Source: Allodiplogaster sudhausi (taxonomy: Eukaryota; Nematoda; Chromadorea; Rhabditida; Diplogasteridae). From it: a DNA stretch of 64,000 nucleotides. Below the pieces are notes generated by a model. It saw only the letters and a list, made by a program, of their open reading frames with translations, was not told where the DNA came from and ran no database searches. The stretch lies in NCBI GenBank assembly GCA_945643635.1, contig CALZFC010000026.1:558001-622000 (forward strand). The letters are read 5' to 3'. Shown here piece by piece: positions 32,206 through 45,319 of the stretch (positions are counted from its first letter, which is position 1; every line of letters begins with the position of its first letter). The position numbers and the translations under genes were made by a program.

Positions 32206-34937
32206 ATGGTTACGGTCATTCCTCTGCTTGTTGTTCTTCTCCTCCTTTCCGCCGTAGCGGATTCCTTGAAATTCCTCGGCTACAACCCCATCTTCAGTCA
32301 CAGCCACGCCAACTTCCTGAACCGGGTTGCAGACAGTCTCGTGGATGCCGGCCATGAAGTCGTGAGTTGTCTTCAGCATTCATCTCATTAACACTTAACA
32401 TATCCGAGTTGTTACTGTAAACAATTATTCATGTTAAAGGTGCTTTTGACGGCAGTCTACCACTCCAAATTTACAAAAGTAATAAGGTTAGCAATGTTAT
32501 GTATCACTCACCATGAACAGTTAATATTACGAGGCAATTCACAGAGCCTGAAATCTAGCGTCTATCTATCAAGTCCTTGAACTGAAAACCGAGTTACGCT
32601 AAATTATAAATAAATAAATAAATAGTTAAAATAAAATATAAATTTCCTTTCAGCAAGAAGGCACGCATCGTTTACGTGCCTCCGAGCTCGTCCTTAATTG
32701 CTGACTATGAACATTTTCGATACCATCACATGGGTGGAGATCTCTGGACTCAAGAGAACAAGAGTCCTCTCGCATTTGCACAGGTTAATTTCCGGTCAGC
32801 ATAAAAATTCTAGAAAATTTAATGGCATTTTTTTGCTATGAAAGTTTTGCCCTTTGATGTTATGTTATTTTATAGACTATGGAACTGATGCGAGAGTTCT
32901 ACGTCCGCCAATGCAATGGTTTGAAAAACTTCCTTAAAGTGAAAGTAGTCAATACATACATGCAAGCCTCTCACAAATTCTAAACCATTAATTTTCCATT
33001 TTGAGTAACTCTGCATTCGACGGGATTGTTCAAAGAACTTCTAGTCGAAAATTTCGATGCAGCCTTCACTGAGACGTTTGACATGTGCGGTCTAGGTCAG
33101 TATTTTGTATATTCCTCCTATTTATAAAAAGTGACTTTACTAATTATTTTGTTAATTTTACATACAATACATTTTAAACAAATAAATTTTAAAAAGTGAC
33201 TTATCTAACTAGATATCTTAGGTATATTATATAAACTCGGAATCGAGCGCTACGCGGTAACCCTAAGCTTGCCAATGTTTCTTGGACTGGGCCACGAGTG
33301 GCTCGGAGCTCCAACACCTTCCAGCTACGTTCCAGGTGAGGGCTCGTTTTGAAAGGTTAGTCGAAGAGATTGAACATACTTTTCTGGAACAATATAACAA
33401 ATTACTAGTTTAGTTGGAAGTAGAAAGTTGACTGCAAAAGTATCAGCAAGATATGTTATAAAATATTAAAGCACCAATTTGAGGCGTATTCTCTCCATTC
33501 TCGGATAAGATGACCCTCATGGAGAGAATGCGAAACTTGCAAGGAAGTATCCACGGAGAATGGCTCATGCACGGGTCACTTTCCAAATTCGACGCGCTCT
33601 TCCAACGACACTTTCTCCGCTCGCCTTCAATGATGGTATTAATATCTTTTTTCCGCTCACATCTCATACTTGCCCGACGGAGTGGACGCTTCTGAGCATT
33701 TCGAAATAGATCCAGCATTGCTGACCCTGTGCTACAGTATGCCATCTTGATGTGTCCACGTGTCCATTACTCTATTCATTGCAAACCTCGATATACATAG
33801 CAATCCGCTAAACAGCTCAACGAGAGAAAAAGATATGAGCCCTGACATTGGACAGTGGTCACACCATGCTCTTCGCAGTTAAAACAGCTTTAGATAACTT
33901 GGCTAACAATATTGCATGACGGAAGCGTTTCTTCTTCCAATTCACGTTTTACCACCTACATACATCTCATAGGCAAAGATGGAATGCGGTGAAACCAGCC
34001 CATCTCAGCACTTTCTACCCCCTAACAATAAGCTCACTCTCGCAACAGTTGAAGAATGAATGGGAGCGTGGGATAAAGCGAGAGAGAGGGGGAGAAAATA
34101 GAGACTTTGTGATTGTGGTATCTAGTAGTTGCACTTTATCACATGATAAAATCTCGACATTCGAGTTCTGTTGAAAGAGGAGAAATTGCCTAGAAAAGGG
34201 AACATGAAGATATCTTACATTATCTTGTATTTCCGCTCAGAGTGATTAGGGAGTGTTAAAAGTAAAAACTAACTAAAGTAAAAATTAAAAACTAACTAAA
34301 GAATTCAGAAGACCGCCGCCTCTCCGCCTTCGTGACCCACGGAGGCGCGGGTTCAGTGACGGAGACGACTCTTCTCGGGGTGCCCCTCGTGGTGGTTCCA
34401 GTCATGGCAGATCAGCCAAGGAATGGAGAGATGGTCAAGCGACTTGGCACCGGTCTCCTCCTGCATAGGGACCAACTCGCGGAGCCCTCTCATCTCATAA
34501 AGAGCATCTCCAAAGTTCTTCATGACAGAAGGTTTGGAACGCTTTCATTTTGAGCCCTTACTTTGCAACATAATTTGAGCATTATACAGACATTGAAATT
34601 TTAACTAATTAATAATTGGATAAGATAAAAGAATCGTTGAAGCATCCGTGACCGGGCGGGGGCGGTGGCGAGAATGGTGGCGGAGCAGCCGCAGTCGGCG
34701 CGCGAGAGACTCGTCTCCCACTTCGAGTTCATGGCCCGGCACGGTCCTCTCACCACCCTCGATCACTACGGAAATCAACTCTCCTTCCTTGAATATTACA
34801 ACATCGACATCATTCTTATTCTGACCTCTGCTGTTCTCATCTCTACCGCAATTCTCGCTGCTCTCTCATACTTTACTGGCAAACTCATCTTACATGCAGT
34901 GTCAAAGATTTCATCTGATAGATATAAAGTAGAGTGA
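32206..34937 (+). pseudogene. UDP-glucuronosyltransferase, central part missing
   Basis: ER-type UGT. Exons: 32206-32361 (signal peptide MVTVIPLLVVLLLLSAVA, then FSHSHANFLNRVAD), 32440-32486, 32654-32783, 32876-32918, 33006-33095, 33222-33335, 33484-33635, 34309-34531 (donor-binding signature THGGAGSVTETTLLGVPL and ADQPRNGEMVKRLG) and 34643-34937 (transmembrane helix IDIILILTSAVLISTAIL, short Lys/Arg tail). Exons 1-7 join in phase, as do 8-9. Between exons 7 and 8 the phase fails, and the roughly 130 residues that should precede the THGG signature (the W/GGI segment and the start of the sugar-donor domain) are absent; that gap holds intron-like repeats instead. UGTs conjugate small lipophilic compounds for detoxification. 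A missed exon cannot be fully excluded. Confidence 0.8.
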
Positions 34938-35744
34938 TTGCTCAAATTTGAAACAGTTACTATCTATTGGATGAGCATTTTGATTGTACAGAGAAAAATA
35001 TAGATGTATTCTCAAATATCCGCTATCTCGCATGTTAGTGTTTTCTTCAGTATATTCTTCATATGCTTATCTCTTCACATGAACTGTGATGATGTTCCAC
35101 AACTCATTCTACATATAAAAAAACGTTTTTTGATCCTTCGCGCAGCTCTCACTCTTATGAATAGCGTGAGTACTTATGACAAATTCATCAATATTTAAAA
35201 ATAAGAATACCCTGAAATATTCACCATTAATTGAGTTCCTGTTGAAGATAGGAAATTTCTTTAATTTTAATCCTTAATATCAGAATTGCAAGGAGGAACC
35301 GTTCACCGTGAAGCGAGTCGTCTGCCTAATTTAGCACCGAACGTATGGACGGCCGAGATTATCGGGATGGAAATTGCAAACCATAAATTGGACATGGCGA
35401 CAAAAGTATATGCGTGTAAGATATACTGGCCCTGGACAGAAAACGTGCATGCAGTCACGCTGAATACGATAAAGACCAACACGCCAACTCCCATGGAATG
35501 CGAAGGAAACTATTCGCTAAACTTTTCTAACTGATAAATGATACTAGCTAGTACTATATGAGCTCGTCACTTCTCAGCAATGATATCGAGAAGTTCTTCT
35601 TGAAGAAAAGAATGTCTTTCGCTTCCTTCATTCTCGTGGTCGCCTTATTCGCTCTGGCGATCGCAACATTCGAATTCCAGTTGAAAGAGAAGAGAGGCTG
35701 TATAGTTATGCCTATCAAGTGAAAACCATAACCATGATGAGGCA

Positions 35745-36222
35745 CTCGATGGAGATGGACGCTCATTGCGACAATCTCCCCACGCCCTTTGTATCTTCTT
35801 TTTGAGTGAGCGTGATTAATGGCCATGAACTCTTCTCCATCTCTCTTTTTGCTGAAACTGTTTTCAAAAGACTGGTGCAGCATTTACATAGAATCACCCC
35901 CTCCCCCCTCCAGCTGAAAGTAATCAACGATACCTAAACATTGGAGGTGATATCACTGAGTTTTTGTTGGGCTGCGCTACTGACTGAAGTGAACGACTCT
36001 GCTATTCACATACGAAATAGCCCCTTCGTTTCAAACCGACACAGCTCTGTTGGTTACCGTTTGGCCAGCTCCCACTAACCAATTGTGCTACCGGTTGTAG
36101 CATTACAACAAACTTTCCATATATGGTCTTCGCTGCAGTTTCTTTCTAAAGAGATTTGAACATAGCTGAAACTTCATATCTGCCTCTGTCATTATCATTA
36201 CCCCTGTAAGATGGATTTTCTG
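35745..36222 (-). repeat. Right copy of the inverted duplication flanking the UGT gene
   Basis: Reverse complement of 31720-32205 with scattered differences. On the minus strand it ends in a degenerate version of the UGT start region near 35745 (CATCATGGTTATGG against CTCATGGTTACGG), so a second, decayed UGT start once lay here in opposite orientation. Confidence 0.8.
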
Positions 36223-37192
36223 AATTTTGAAGATTTTCTTTAAAAATTTGATGACGCATAGCACAGAAAACAATATGGTGGTTTCATACGCAGAAAGCAC
36301 ATGCAGAAGAAGTGCATTGTTGCACGGGGTCATTTTTCGACAAACAGTTCCAGCAGAGATGGAGTTCAGTGATGCGATCATGTCGTTCAGAATACTTAGA
36401 TTACTTTTTGTACAAGGTGCCAACATGATTGCATCGCTGGTAAAAGGAGCAGACTGGTGGAAAACGATTGCAGAACAACGTAGCGGAGATTGCATTCGAC
36501 TGCTTGTTTTGTATTTGCAGCGAGGTTGTAGAGCAAAAAAAAAGAGGTTGAACAACAGTCAGAGAATCTTGTAAGGTGTTAGTTGGAGGTGGCATTAACT
36601 TGTTAGTTTCTTGCGTGAGCACTTGTTACATTATATAAGAGTCTAATTCCATAAAGACTTGGTCTGGGGGCATATTGCTTGCATTAAGAATCCTATCCGT
36701 AATTGCTATTTTAGATCGCACAGCCAGAGGGGGAACTTTTTAATAACAATATAGAAAAGGTGTTCACCGTCGTGTTCTCCTCTGTCAGCTTGCTGGATCC
36801 AAAGGGAACGCATAATTTCATAAGCGGCACGGAGAAAGAAGGGATTATCAAGAGCAAGAGAGGCAGATAACAGAGCAGAGATTATTTTCGATATATTCAG
36901 TATCTAGGAGGAATCAAGGAAGAAACGAAGCAGAGCTAGAATTTTTTGTATGGAACTACTATTAGAGTTGAGCTCAACACTCAATCCAATTGCGTCAAGT
37001 TTTTTTTTCTAGAATTATGTACATCGGTTTTGGCCTTTTGGGTACCCCAAACTTGGGTAATTCAAATTTCTCCATTGACGAGCGATTAACCTGCGCGAGA
37101 AGAGAACGCGAGCTGGTTTTAGTTGTAGCGGTTGAAGGCAACGATTTAAATGATGTTGCCTCCGTGGTCATTTTCCTTTTTTTAAGGATTTC

Positions 37193-37250
37193 TTCACCTC
37201 CTCTGCCGTGAACGAATTCGAGAGAATTCGTTCACGGCAGAGGAGGTGAA
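37193..37250. repeat. Perfect 27-bp hairpin with GAGA loop
   Basis: Arms 37193-37219 and 37224-37250 are exact reverse complements (outer part TTCACCTCCTCTGCC, inner part ending GAATTC), separated by only GAGA. Confidence 0.95.
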
Positions 37251-38215
37251 CTTCGGCTGCGCTGTTGGAGGTGGTGGCATCAGCTACGAAGAAATACTGC
37301 ATTCTTGATCATCAGTTAAGGCACAGGACAAAGTCAAAGTCGAGGGTTTACCATTGAGCATGGAGCTGGCAGATATTAAGTATATGTCTCTGTTGACTTC
37401 AAGATGGGATGTCATCGTTTGTGGGATTGCGAAGTGGGCAGGCAGTCGGGCGAGAAGAGGCCCTTTTCCCATAGTTTGTCTGCCTTCAGTACATGTCAAC
37501 CTTATTCAGTTGAAACTTTTTCAGGCTCTTCCCTAGTCTAATCGCATTAGAAGCGAACAAAATGGGAAAAACTATCAGTAAGAGCAAAGTTGATATAAGA
37601 GAAAGGGATTAAAAAATAGCCTCGCATTTAATCTCGGACTGAACTCACCATCAAACTGAAGGACCAAGAGAAATGCGTTAGTACGCAATAAATTAAAGAA
37701 ATTGCACCAATTGCCTGCTGTCATTTTTTTTCTCCTATCCCAGTCCTTCTATCAACTTTTCTTTCTCTCTTCTTTTTCTGCATCTTTATATCATCAAAAT
37801 CAATTTCTCCTGCTCTGACTCTCGTGACTCTACTGCGTGAAGCAAAGATGAGAATAGAAGGAAAGAATCAGAGATATGTAGCTCAAGCAGTCGAGATATG
37901 TGTCTGTTGTTGCAGCAACAACAAAAAATAAAGAGAGCCAATATAGTAGAGTATCGATTACAAGTATTCTCGCCATACAAATATTATATAAGAAACTTTA
38001 AAAAATTAACTTCTTAGCAAAGACAGTTTATAAGTTAAAATTTTTTATTCCACAATCAGGGACTGGGCCCGGTGGGTGAAGACAAGAAGGTACCGGCATT
38101 GATGATTGCAGTTCGCTTCGAAGTAATGGACAGACTTCGGTCGAATATGAATACGTCATCGTTCTCGGGGAACGTCCAGCATGACGTTTCCATTTCCACA
38201 ACTTCATTAGTATTC

Positions 38216-38280
38216 CGAGGAAAGTGCCGTTCTCCCATCACTAATACTGTATTAGTGATGGCAGAACTGCACTTTCCTCG
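38216..38280. repeat. Near-perfect 65-bp palindrome
   Basis: Arms of 32 bp (CGAGGAAAGTGC... and its complement) around one centre base at 38248, with two mismatches. Confidence 0.9.
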
Positions 38281-38691
38281 TTCATTCCCAATGCTAAGCT
38301 CTGTCCAAGGTACATGTGTTAAACTTTTCCAACCGTTCGGACAGTTTCCAACTGCATAAAATGAGTTCACAGTCGCCAGCCAATGAATGTATCCGACTCC
38401 CTGTCCTCATTGTCTTTATTATTGTAAAATATTTTACAATTTTTATAATTAATGTTTCATTCAGTAGTAAATTACTTAATCTCTCTCTATTACTCTTTTC
38501 GTTAGATAAGCAATCGAAATGTTGTAGGTGAAAGAAACTGCCAAAAATTCATGTTAGATTTCAAATTGCCCTCAATTTTCAGCATTAACGCTAAAATAAA
38601 TGTGAAAAAGTACGCAAGAAAACAAAGGCCTTATTATCCGTGTCTTGCTATTCTTTGTTCTCTATGAGTGCTCCCCGAGAAGGCAGACAGA

Positions 38692-41600
38692 ATGATGCTG
38701 AAGGATCTGCAACAGCAGAAGTACGCAGTTGCTGGCTGCGGCTGTCATTTCTTGCACGGGACCCGCTTCGTCGTCCTCGCCCTCTCCCTCGCCACGCTCT
38801 CTTTCTCCATGGCAAATCCGCTCATTCTCAACTTCACCGTAAGCTTCCCCTATTCTCCTCTGCCTACCAAAACCAACAAAAAAGTGCGCAAATGTGCCCA
38901 CTGGATTTCATGGTCTGCAACTATAGAGAAACTTCTCATCAGCTTCCTTAAATGGATGCTATATTTATAATACGTAAATGTAAAGGAAAAGAAATTGAGG
39001 TCATCTGCATGGAAGATGTGGTTCAAGAATATCGGCGACTCGGTGGAAACGAAACGATTCTCAATGGTTTCTGGCATAGTTTTGAAGGCCTTTTTCTTAA
39101 TAATATGCTGCATGCAATCGTATTGTTCTGTTGAATGAAGGAATTAATATGTATATACAGAGATGAAAAAAAAATAACAAAAAAAAATGATTCTAGTCTA
39201 AGTCTAATTCGCAGAAGAACTGCACTGGCTTGAGCATCCGGTCCGACGAAATCTCCTATTCTCCGCGGTCGCGATGGGAAACTTTATTGGCACTTTGCCA
39301 GCAACTGCCGTCATTCAGAGGCTCGGCACGAGGCAAGCGACTTTTCTTTATTTGCATTTTTTTAAAGATATTTTAAAACGAAAATTAAAAATAAATCCCA
39401 CATTCGTTGCAATAAAATTTATTCAAAGAAATATTTTTTGTAGAAACCTATTGCTGATCTACACTCTCATCTCCGCCGCTTCTACGCTCTTGTTTCCACT
39501 CACCGTCCGGCTTGACATCTATTGGTTGCTCCTCCTCACACGCTTCTGCCAGGTGTGTGCTTCTTCATCTTATTTATTTATTTATTTATTCGTACATCAT
39601 AAATATTTAGATGTGACAACATTAAGATGTATAATACCCTAGATATTTGGCGCGAAATTCAAATGGTAATTTTTTTTGCTTACTTTCTTTTGTCCTAATA
39701 AGGGCATGGGCCAATCGCACGTGCTGCCTTCGATTGGCGCCTTGGCTTCAGCATGGGCGCCGCTTAGCGAGGCTGCCGTTTATATGGCCGTCTTGTCGAT
39801 GTTCTACCAGGTATCAGGGGCATTTTAGCTACATATTAAAAAAAAAACTTTTTTTTCGTTTTTTAACGTTATTTTTATTGACCAATTTATAACTCCCCAT
39901 TTAACGAATTTTGAACTCTCCAACGCCATTTTATCCACAGTTCTCTTCCATCATCACGATGCCCGTCTCTGGCTTCTTTTGCGAATCCCCGGCACTCGGA
40001 TGGCGCAGCGTCTTCTATTTTCAAGTTTCTATTTTGCCACCTCCTCTATTTTGGCTCAATTTTAATCTTGACACGAAAAGGAAATACTCACATTTTTTTT
40101 CTACCGTATTAATAATTTATAATAATAATTTATTACACCATTAAATATATGATGTGACCACACGTGATGAATTAAAAAACAAATGCAAATTTCTGGCTAA
40201 ATACTGGCTTCCATAATGACACAATTTCTCTATTCACTCGAGAGTTCACACAGGGTGCCATCACCGCTGCACTCGCTGTCGCCTTTCGCCTTTTCTACAC
40301 GAATGATCCGAAAAATCATCCGTAAGTGCTTATATTAATTAATTAATCAGGTAACAAACTAATCAATATTGGATCTGACATTATTCTCGTGTTTGCAGTT
40401 GCGTTTCGAGTAAGGAGAATCAACTTATTGCATCCGGCAAGAAGGAGGGCGAATCCATGATCAAAGGGTCCCTCATTTTTATTCTCTTTTTCTGAATACT
40501 TTCAAGTTATTATATGCTGTTTCTAAATTTCAAATAATTATTCTTATTCTCCCTTTCCATCCCTTCCCTCATCCTTTCCTTTCCCTATACCTCTCTTCCA
40601 TGCTCTTCCACCTCTCCTGACGATATCACCTCTCAACCTCTTTCTCTTCCTCTCCCTCTCTCTCTCTTCCTCTCCCTCTTTCTCTGTCTCCCTCTTTCTC
40701 TGTCTCCCTCTTTCTCTCCCTTTCTCTTTTCCTCTTTCTCTGTCCCTTCCACTTTTCTCCTTCTCTCTCTCTCTCGCTTCCTCTTTCTCTGTACCTCCCT
40801 CCTTTTCTCTTAATCACTCTTTATCTCTCTGTCCTCACTTTTCCCTCTTCCTCAATCCCTCTTTCTATCACTCTCTCTCTCTCTTCGTCTTTCTCTCCAT
40901 CTTTCTCTCTCTCCCTATTTCTTATCTCTCTATCTCCCTCTCTATCTCTCGCTCTCCTCTAGCGCCGTCCCCTATCTCTCCGTAATGACCTCTCCGACTA
41001 TCCTGACCGTGTGGCTCGCAAGCGTGGGTGGCAATGCCGGCTTCTGGCTCTTGGCTCAATTCGGACCGATCTACCTGAATCAGGTAAGCAAAATCGGCTA
41101 TTTATAAAATACATTTATTTTTCTAATAAATTATTGATGATTTTTGATGATGAAACCGAGCAACTAAAATGTCTATCAGTTTATATAAGCAGCTGCGCCT
41201 GGGTCTTCTTAGCAAAGTCCTGGATGGGACTGTTTTTATGTACATATGACGCGATTTGCGAGAGAATCAAAATGAATCAAAGCGACTGCGGACATAGCAA
41301 AAATCGACCGGCTTGGATTTTATTCAAAAGTTCCTTATAAGTACTTTCTGATACGAGGAATGGATTGGGAATGGTCTGGGAGTCCGAAAATGTCTTATTC
41401 GTCTGCTATGAAGACTTGAATTGTATGGCTCGCTGCGCTGGGAGGCGAGTTGGATGCACGTCTGAGGCCATTTCGACGCACTTTGTTGAGATATAGATAT
41501 GAAAATAAGCACTATAAAAGCCAAGACATTACTCTAAACAATGGAAAAAGAAAATCGTGAAAACTTTCAACTTTCAATCCCTTATTGTCTTTAAAGTTTG

Positions 41601-44194
41601 AAGGAGCGCAGACAACGTGTTTCTCATTTTACCAGAACAAACCCTATACAGTTGTATAGAGCGTGAAAAGAGCTTTCGAATGCACTATTGGGTTTTTGAA
41701 ACTTAGAATGCGCTGAAGTTTCCTAATCGATTATTCCGGCGCGGCAGCACAAATCAGCGGGTACGCGCAATAGAAGAACTACTTGAGAATCATTTTCGTA
41801 TGCCGAAACATACACCACAAGAAAGAGCGTGAAATTTGCTACAAGCTGAATCCCGTTCAATGAACTTTCAAGTTTACGATATTTTGTTATAAGCTTTAAA
41901 AGAATGGCCGGTATTGCTATTTACATTGCGCCCAATAATCCTTTTTCTTAGTTTATTCGAATTAGAATATTCCTATTATTTTTTAAGCGCGTATCCTTGA
42001 AGAATTATTAGAAGTAGATGCCGTATACTTTTGATCTATCGTACATCGTAGATTCGTAATTTTATTCAAAGTGGTTCACCATATAGCAAATTTTACGCTC
42101 TTTCTTGTGGTGTATGTTTCGGCATACGAAAATGATTCTGAAGTAGTTCTTCTATTGCGCGTACCCGCTAATTGGTGCTGCTGCGCCTGAATAATCGATT
42201 AGGAAACTTCAGAGCATCCTAAGTTTTAAAAACTCAATAGTGCATTCGAAAGCTCTTTTCACGCTCTATACAACTTTATAGGTTTGGTTCTGGTAAAATG
42301 AGAAACACGTTGTCTGCTCTAGTTCAAACTTTAAAGACAATAAGGGATTGAAAGTTGAAAATTTTCACGATTTTCTTATTCCATTGTTTATAGTAATATC
42401 TTGGCTTTTATAGTGCTAATTTTCATTTCTATATCTCAACTAAGTGCGCCGCAATGGCCTCAGACGTGCATCCAACTCGCCTCCCAGCGCAGCGAGCCAA
42501 ATAATTCAAGCCTTCATAGCAGACGAATAAGACATTTTCCGACTCCCAGACCATTCCCAATCGATTCCTCGTATCAGAAAGTACCTATTAGGAACTTTTG
42601 AATAAAATCCAAGCCGGTCGATTTTTGCTATGTCCGCGGCCTTTTTGATTCTCTCGTAAATCGCGTCATATACATATGTATGTACGTTCATTATGTTTCT
42701 TTCAATCACTTTTTCTATTATAATCTCACCCCCCCCCCCATTTCTTCCTATCTATATCTCTACATCTCTCTTCTCTCCATCTCTCCCTCTCTCCACATTT
42801 CACTTTTTCCATCTCCCCATCTCTCTTTGTCCATCTCACTCACCATCGCTTCCTCTCCATATATCACTATTTCTCCCTCTCTCTCTCTCTCCTCTTCTCC
42901 CCTTTTTCCCATCTCTCTCGTTTTAGGTGCTCGGATTGGCGGTGACATCAACAGGGATGGCTGCAGCGACGCCTTTCATCATCTCGGCCATCTTCAAGCT
43001 CGTTGTCTGTCCACTCGCAAATAAAGCGAGCTTCTTGAGCGAAAAGGTTAGAGAACGAAAAATGAATATTGAACGTACAAATTTTATAGGAAAGAATCAG
43101 ACACCGAGAGAAAGAGAGAGAGATAGAGAGAGAGAGTGAGAGAGAGAATGATAGAGAGAGAGAGTGAGAGAGAGAATGATAGAGAGCTTGGAAGTGATGA
43201 TTAGAGAAAGAGAGATAAACGAAAGCTCCTGAATTTCAGTACCGCATCCTATTCTTTGCCTTCGCTTCACAAGGCGTCATGGCGATTACGTACTGCATTA
43301 TGGCTTTCGTTAGTTCGAAGAAATTGGACTTTTATTGATTCTTTATTTTCAATTATTTATAGGAAAAAGTAATTTCATTCGACCATAATGGAAAAATGGA
43401 AGCTAAACTCTTCTTTTCCATCTATCCCTTGCTCCACCTGCCTCTCTCTCTCTCTCGTTCTCTCTCTCTCGTCCTATGTCGTTTTCTATCTCTCTCTTTC
43501 TATCTCCCTCACTCTCTCTCTCTCTCTTTCTTTCTCTCTCTCTCTCAGAGGGACTCTGCCACCATCGCCCAGGTGCTCTACACTACGACGATCGTGTTGT
43601 CTGGCTTGAATATCATTGGCACGACGCGATGCGCTCAGTTGGTAAGGAAGGCGTTCTCTTTTCCATCACACAAGAGAGTGTCATCAGAATGGCGTGGTGA
43701 AAGTGTTGTTACCGTCCTCTCCCAGGTCGCCCGCCAGTACATGCCGTTCGTGATGTCGGTGGCGAACATGATTCTGTGCACAGTCACTCTGCTGATGCCC
43801 ATCGTCGTGTCCATGCTAATCAGTGTGGATAGCACGCGAGAGGAGGTGATTATTTAATTATTCGATCAATATATGATCAATAAAATGGCTAATCAATCGA
43901 TATCGAATTTATTATTCGATCATTTAATTAATTGATCATTATAATGCAAATCAATCGATAAGTCTAATTAATTAATCGACCAATATATAATTAATAAAAT
44001 GCAAGTAGAAATAATTTATCGAAAATTTATTCTCCTTCATTAAGTGGTCGCTCTTGTTCTACGGCACGGCCGGCCTGCTCATCGCGACGACGGCACCCTT
44101 CTTCTTCTTCGTCTCCGACGAAGCAGCGCCGTGGACATCAACATCCGCCAGTCAGGAGGATATCTCGAAGAAGGAGAAGCTGTCTGAAGCCTAA
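38692..44194 (+). CDS. SLC17-type major facilitator transporter, 14 exons
   Basis: About 480 residues. Exons: 38692-38838, 39000-39066, 39215-39332, 39444-39552, 39703-39810, 39941-40024, 40254-40321, 40399-40467, 40963-41083, 42927-43046, 43240-43308, 43549-43641, 43726-43845, 44045-44194; all phases agree. SLC17 marks: NFTVICM across the first intron, an N-glycosylation-loop Asn (GGNETILNG), MGNFIGTLPA, GWRSVFYFQG, and TSPTILTVWLASVGGNAGFWLL. About 10-12 hydrophobic helices; Lys-rich C-terminus (SKKEKLSEA). The family carries organic anions, phosphate or glutamate with Na+ or H+; the substrate is not predictable here. Intron 3 starts with GC rather than GT. Intron 9 contains a foldback element and introns 8, 9 and 11 have long CT tracts before the acceptor. 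Confidence 0.92.
40600..40962 (+). repeat. CT-rich tract running into the 3' splice site of exon 9
   Basis: About 320 bases of CTCTCT/CTTTCTC ending directly in the acceptor of transporter exon 9. Similar tracts precede exon 10 (42750-42925) and exon 12 (43440-43548). Confidence 0.9.
41244..42671. mobile_element. Foldback element 1 (long inverted repeats), in transporter intron 9
   Basis: Arms 41244-41841 and 42084-42671 are inverted copies (about 90 percent alike by eye) around a 242-bp spacer. The outer ends carry CGCGATTTGCGAGAGAATC (left) and its near-complement (right). The mirrored 66-codon frames in the two arms (MAFIVLIFISISQ) are a by-product. No transposase is present, so it is non-autonomous. 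A diverged half copy lies at about 45960-46440. Confidence 0.88.
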
Positions 44195-44199
44195 TGCAA

Positions 44200-45107
44200 A
44201 ATGGCCTAATTCGAGAAAAAAATTAAAGTATTATAATTGAAACATATACTTTGCACTGAATATAATTACTATAATTGAAACATATACTCTGCACTGAATC
44301 GTGTACCTTGTTGTTCTATTTATTTATTTATTTATTAATACATCATAACTATATAAATGTGACGTTGCATTGAGATTTATAATACTGCGTGAGTATTATG
44401 CAAGTGCTGACTTCTACGGAAATAATAGGAAGCTTGTATTATAATATACAAGTCCTCTCATGGTTTATAAAGAGTATTTTTAACCTATTCTTTTTTCTAA
44501 CTTATTTTTACATTGCATAAACATTGCATGGTTATGAATTAACTAATCGTGTACCCTACTTTGCTTTGCTTTCCTTCCGCTAGCGCAATGGTGCAAGCTA
44601 TTCTCGTAAGCATTTGTGGATAGACTTTTTTGATTTAAGAAAGCCTGTCAGAGGTTCTCGGACACGAGCGTTCAGTAACAAAATTTTTTTTTTTACATTT
44701 TTCCCATTGATGATATTAAAAACCAGAATGATTGTTATATCTAGGTTGTTTAGGAAGTACCTCGAATAAACAACGATGTGGCTGTGGATGAGACGTGGGA
44801 ATTCGCATAACAACACGCTTTTATCAAACAACTGGCCTGATGGCAACAATAAAATAGGCAGAAGAAAGAGGAAGAGGGACCGATCACTATGAGCGAAGCA
44901 TAACAGATTGATCATTAAAGTTAAGCAAAAGACATGTAAGAAGAAATGCTTACATTACACAATAATTCACAATAAAACAATATTATAATACCGGCATACG
45001 AGAGAAAAAGAAAAAAAAAGAAAAAAAGGGTGTAAGAAAAAAAAAGTAGATTCTCACAATTCCTATCTCCACCAAGTCCTATCTGGATCCGGTAGCCTCA
45101 ATAATTT
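44200..45107. other. Intergenic, no gene seen
   Basis: AT-rich with poly(A)-like stretches (44990-45050). Confidence 0.5.
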
Positions 45108-45310
45108 TCTCCTTCACTTTCACATTCTCAAGCGTCGCCAGCTTCTTGATGTCACTCATCGGCTTCGCTGGAACCGCTGCTAATTTCAGGCCCGGTATCA
45201 ACAATTGCGCTGACTTCCATTCCATTTGTCAGCTTTATCAGCACGTCTTGCAACGCCGTCCAGAACTCGTCTTTTTTGCTGCCTTCTTGATCGCAGCGAG
45301 TTTCGTCCGT
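45108..45310 (-). pseudogene. Short coding relic of unknown family
   Basis: On the minus strand one frame reads DEFWTALQDVLIKLTNGM with Lys-rich upstream KLAAIKKAAKK in another frame, and MSDIKKLATLENVKV follows in a third. The pieces look like parts of one small helical protein with indels. Not identified. Confidence 0.25.
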
Positions 45311-45319
45311 TCCGGCACA

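Larger units (their letters stand above)
36230..38640. other. Repeat-rich region without a supported gene
   Basis: Holds overlapping open frames on both strands at 36103-36574 that I cannot assign, two strong inverted repeats (listed separately), and a copy of a dispersed repeat (about 37270-37980) also present at 45320-46760. Confidence 0.45.

Noticed and set aside
41324..42601. Two mirrored 66-codon ORFs as a conserved protein
   Set aside because: They are the two arms of a foldback element; similarity reflects the inverted repeat.
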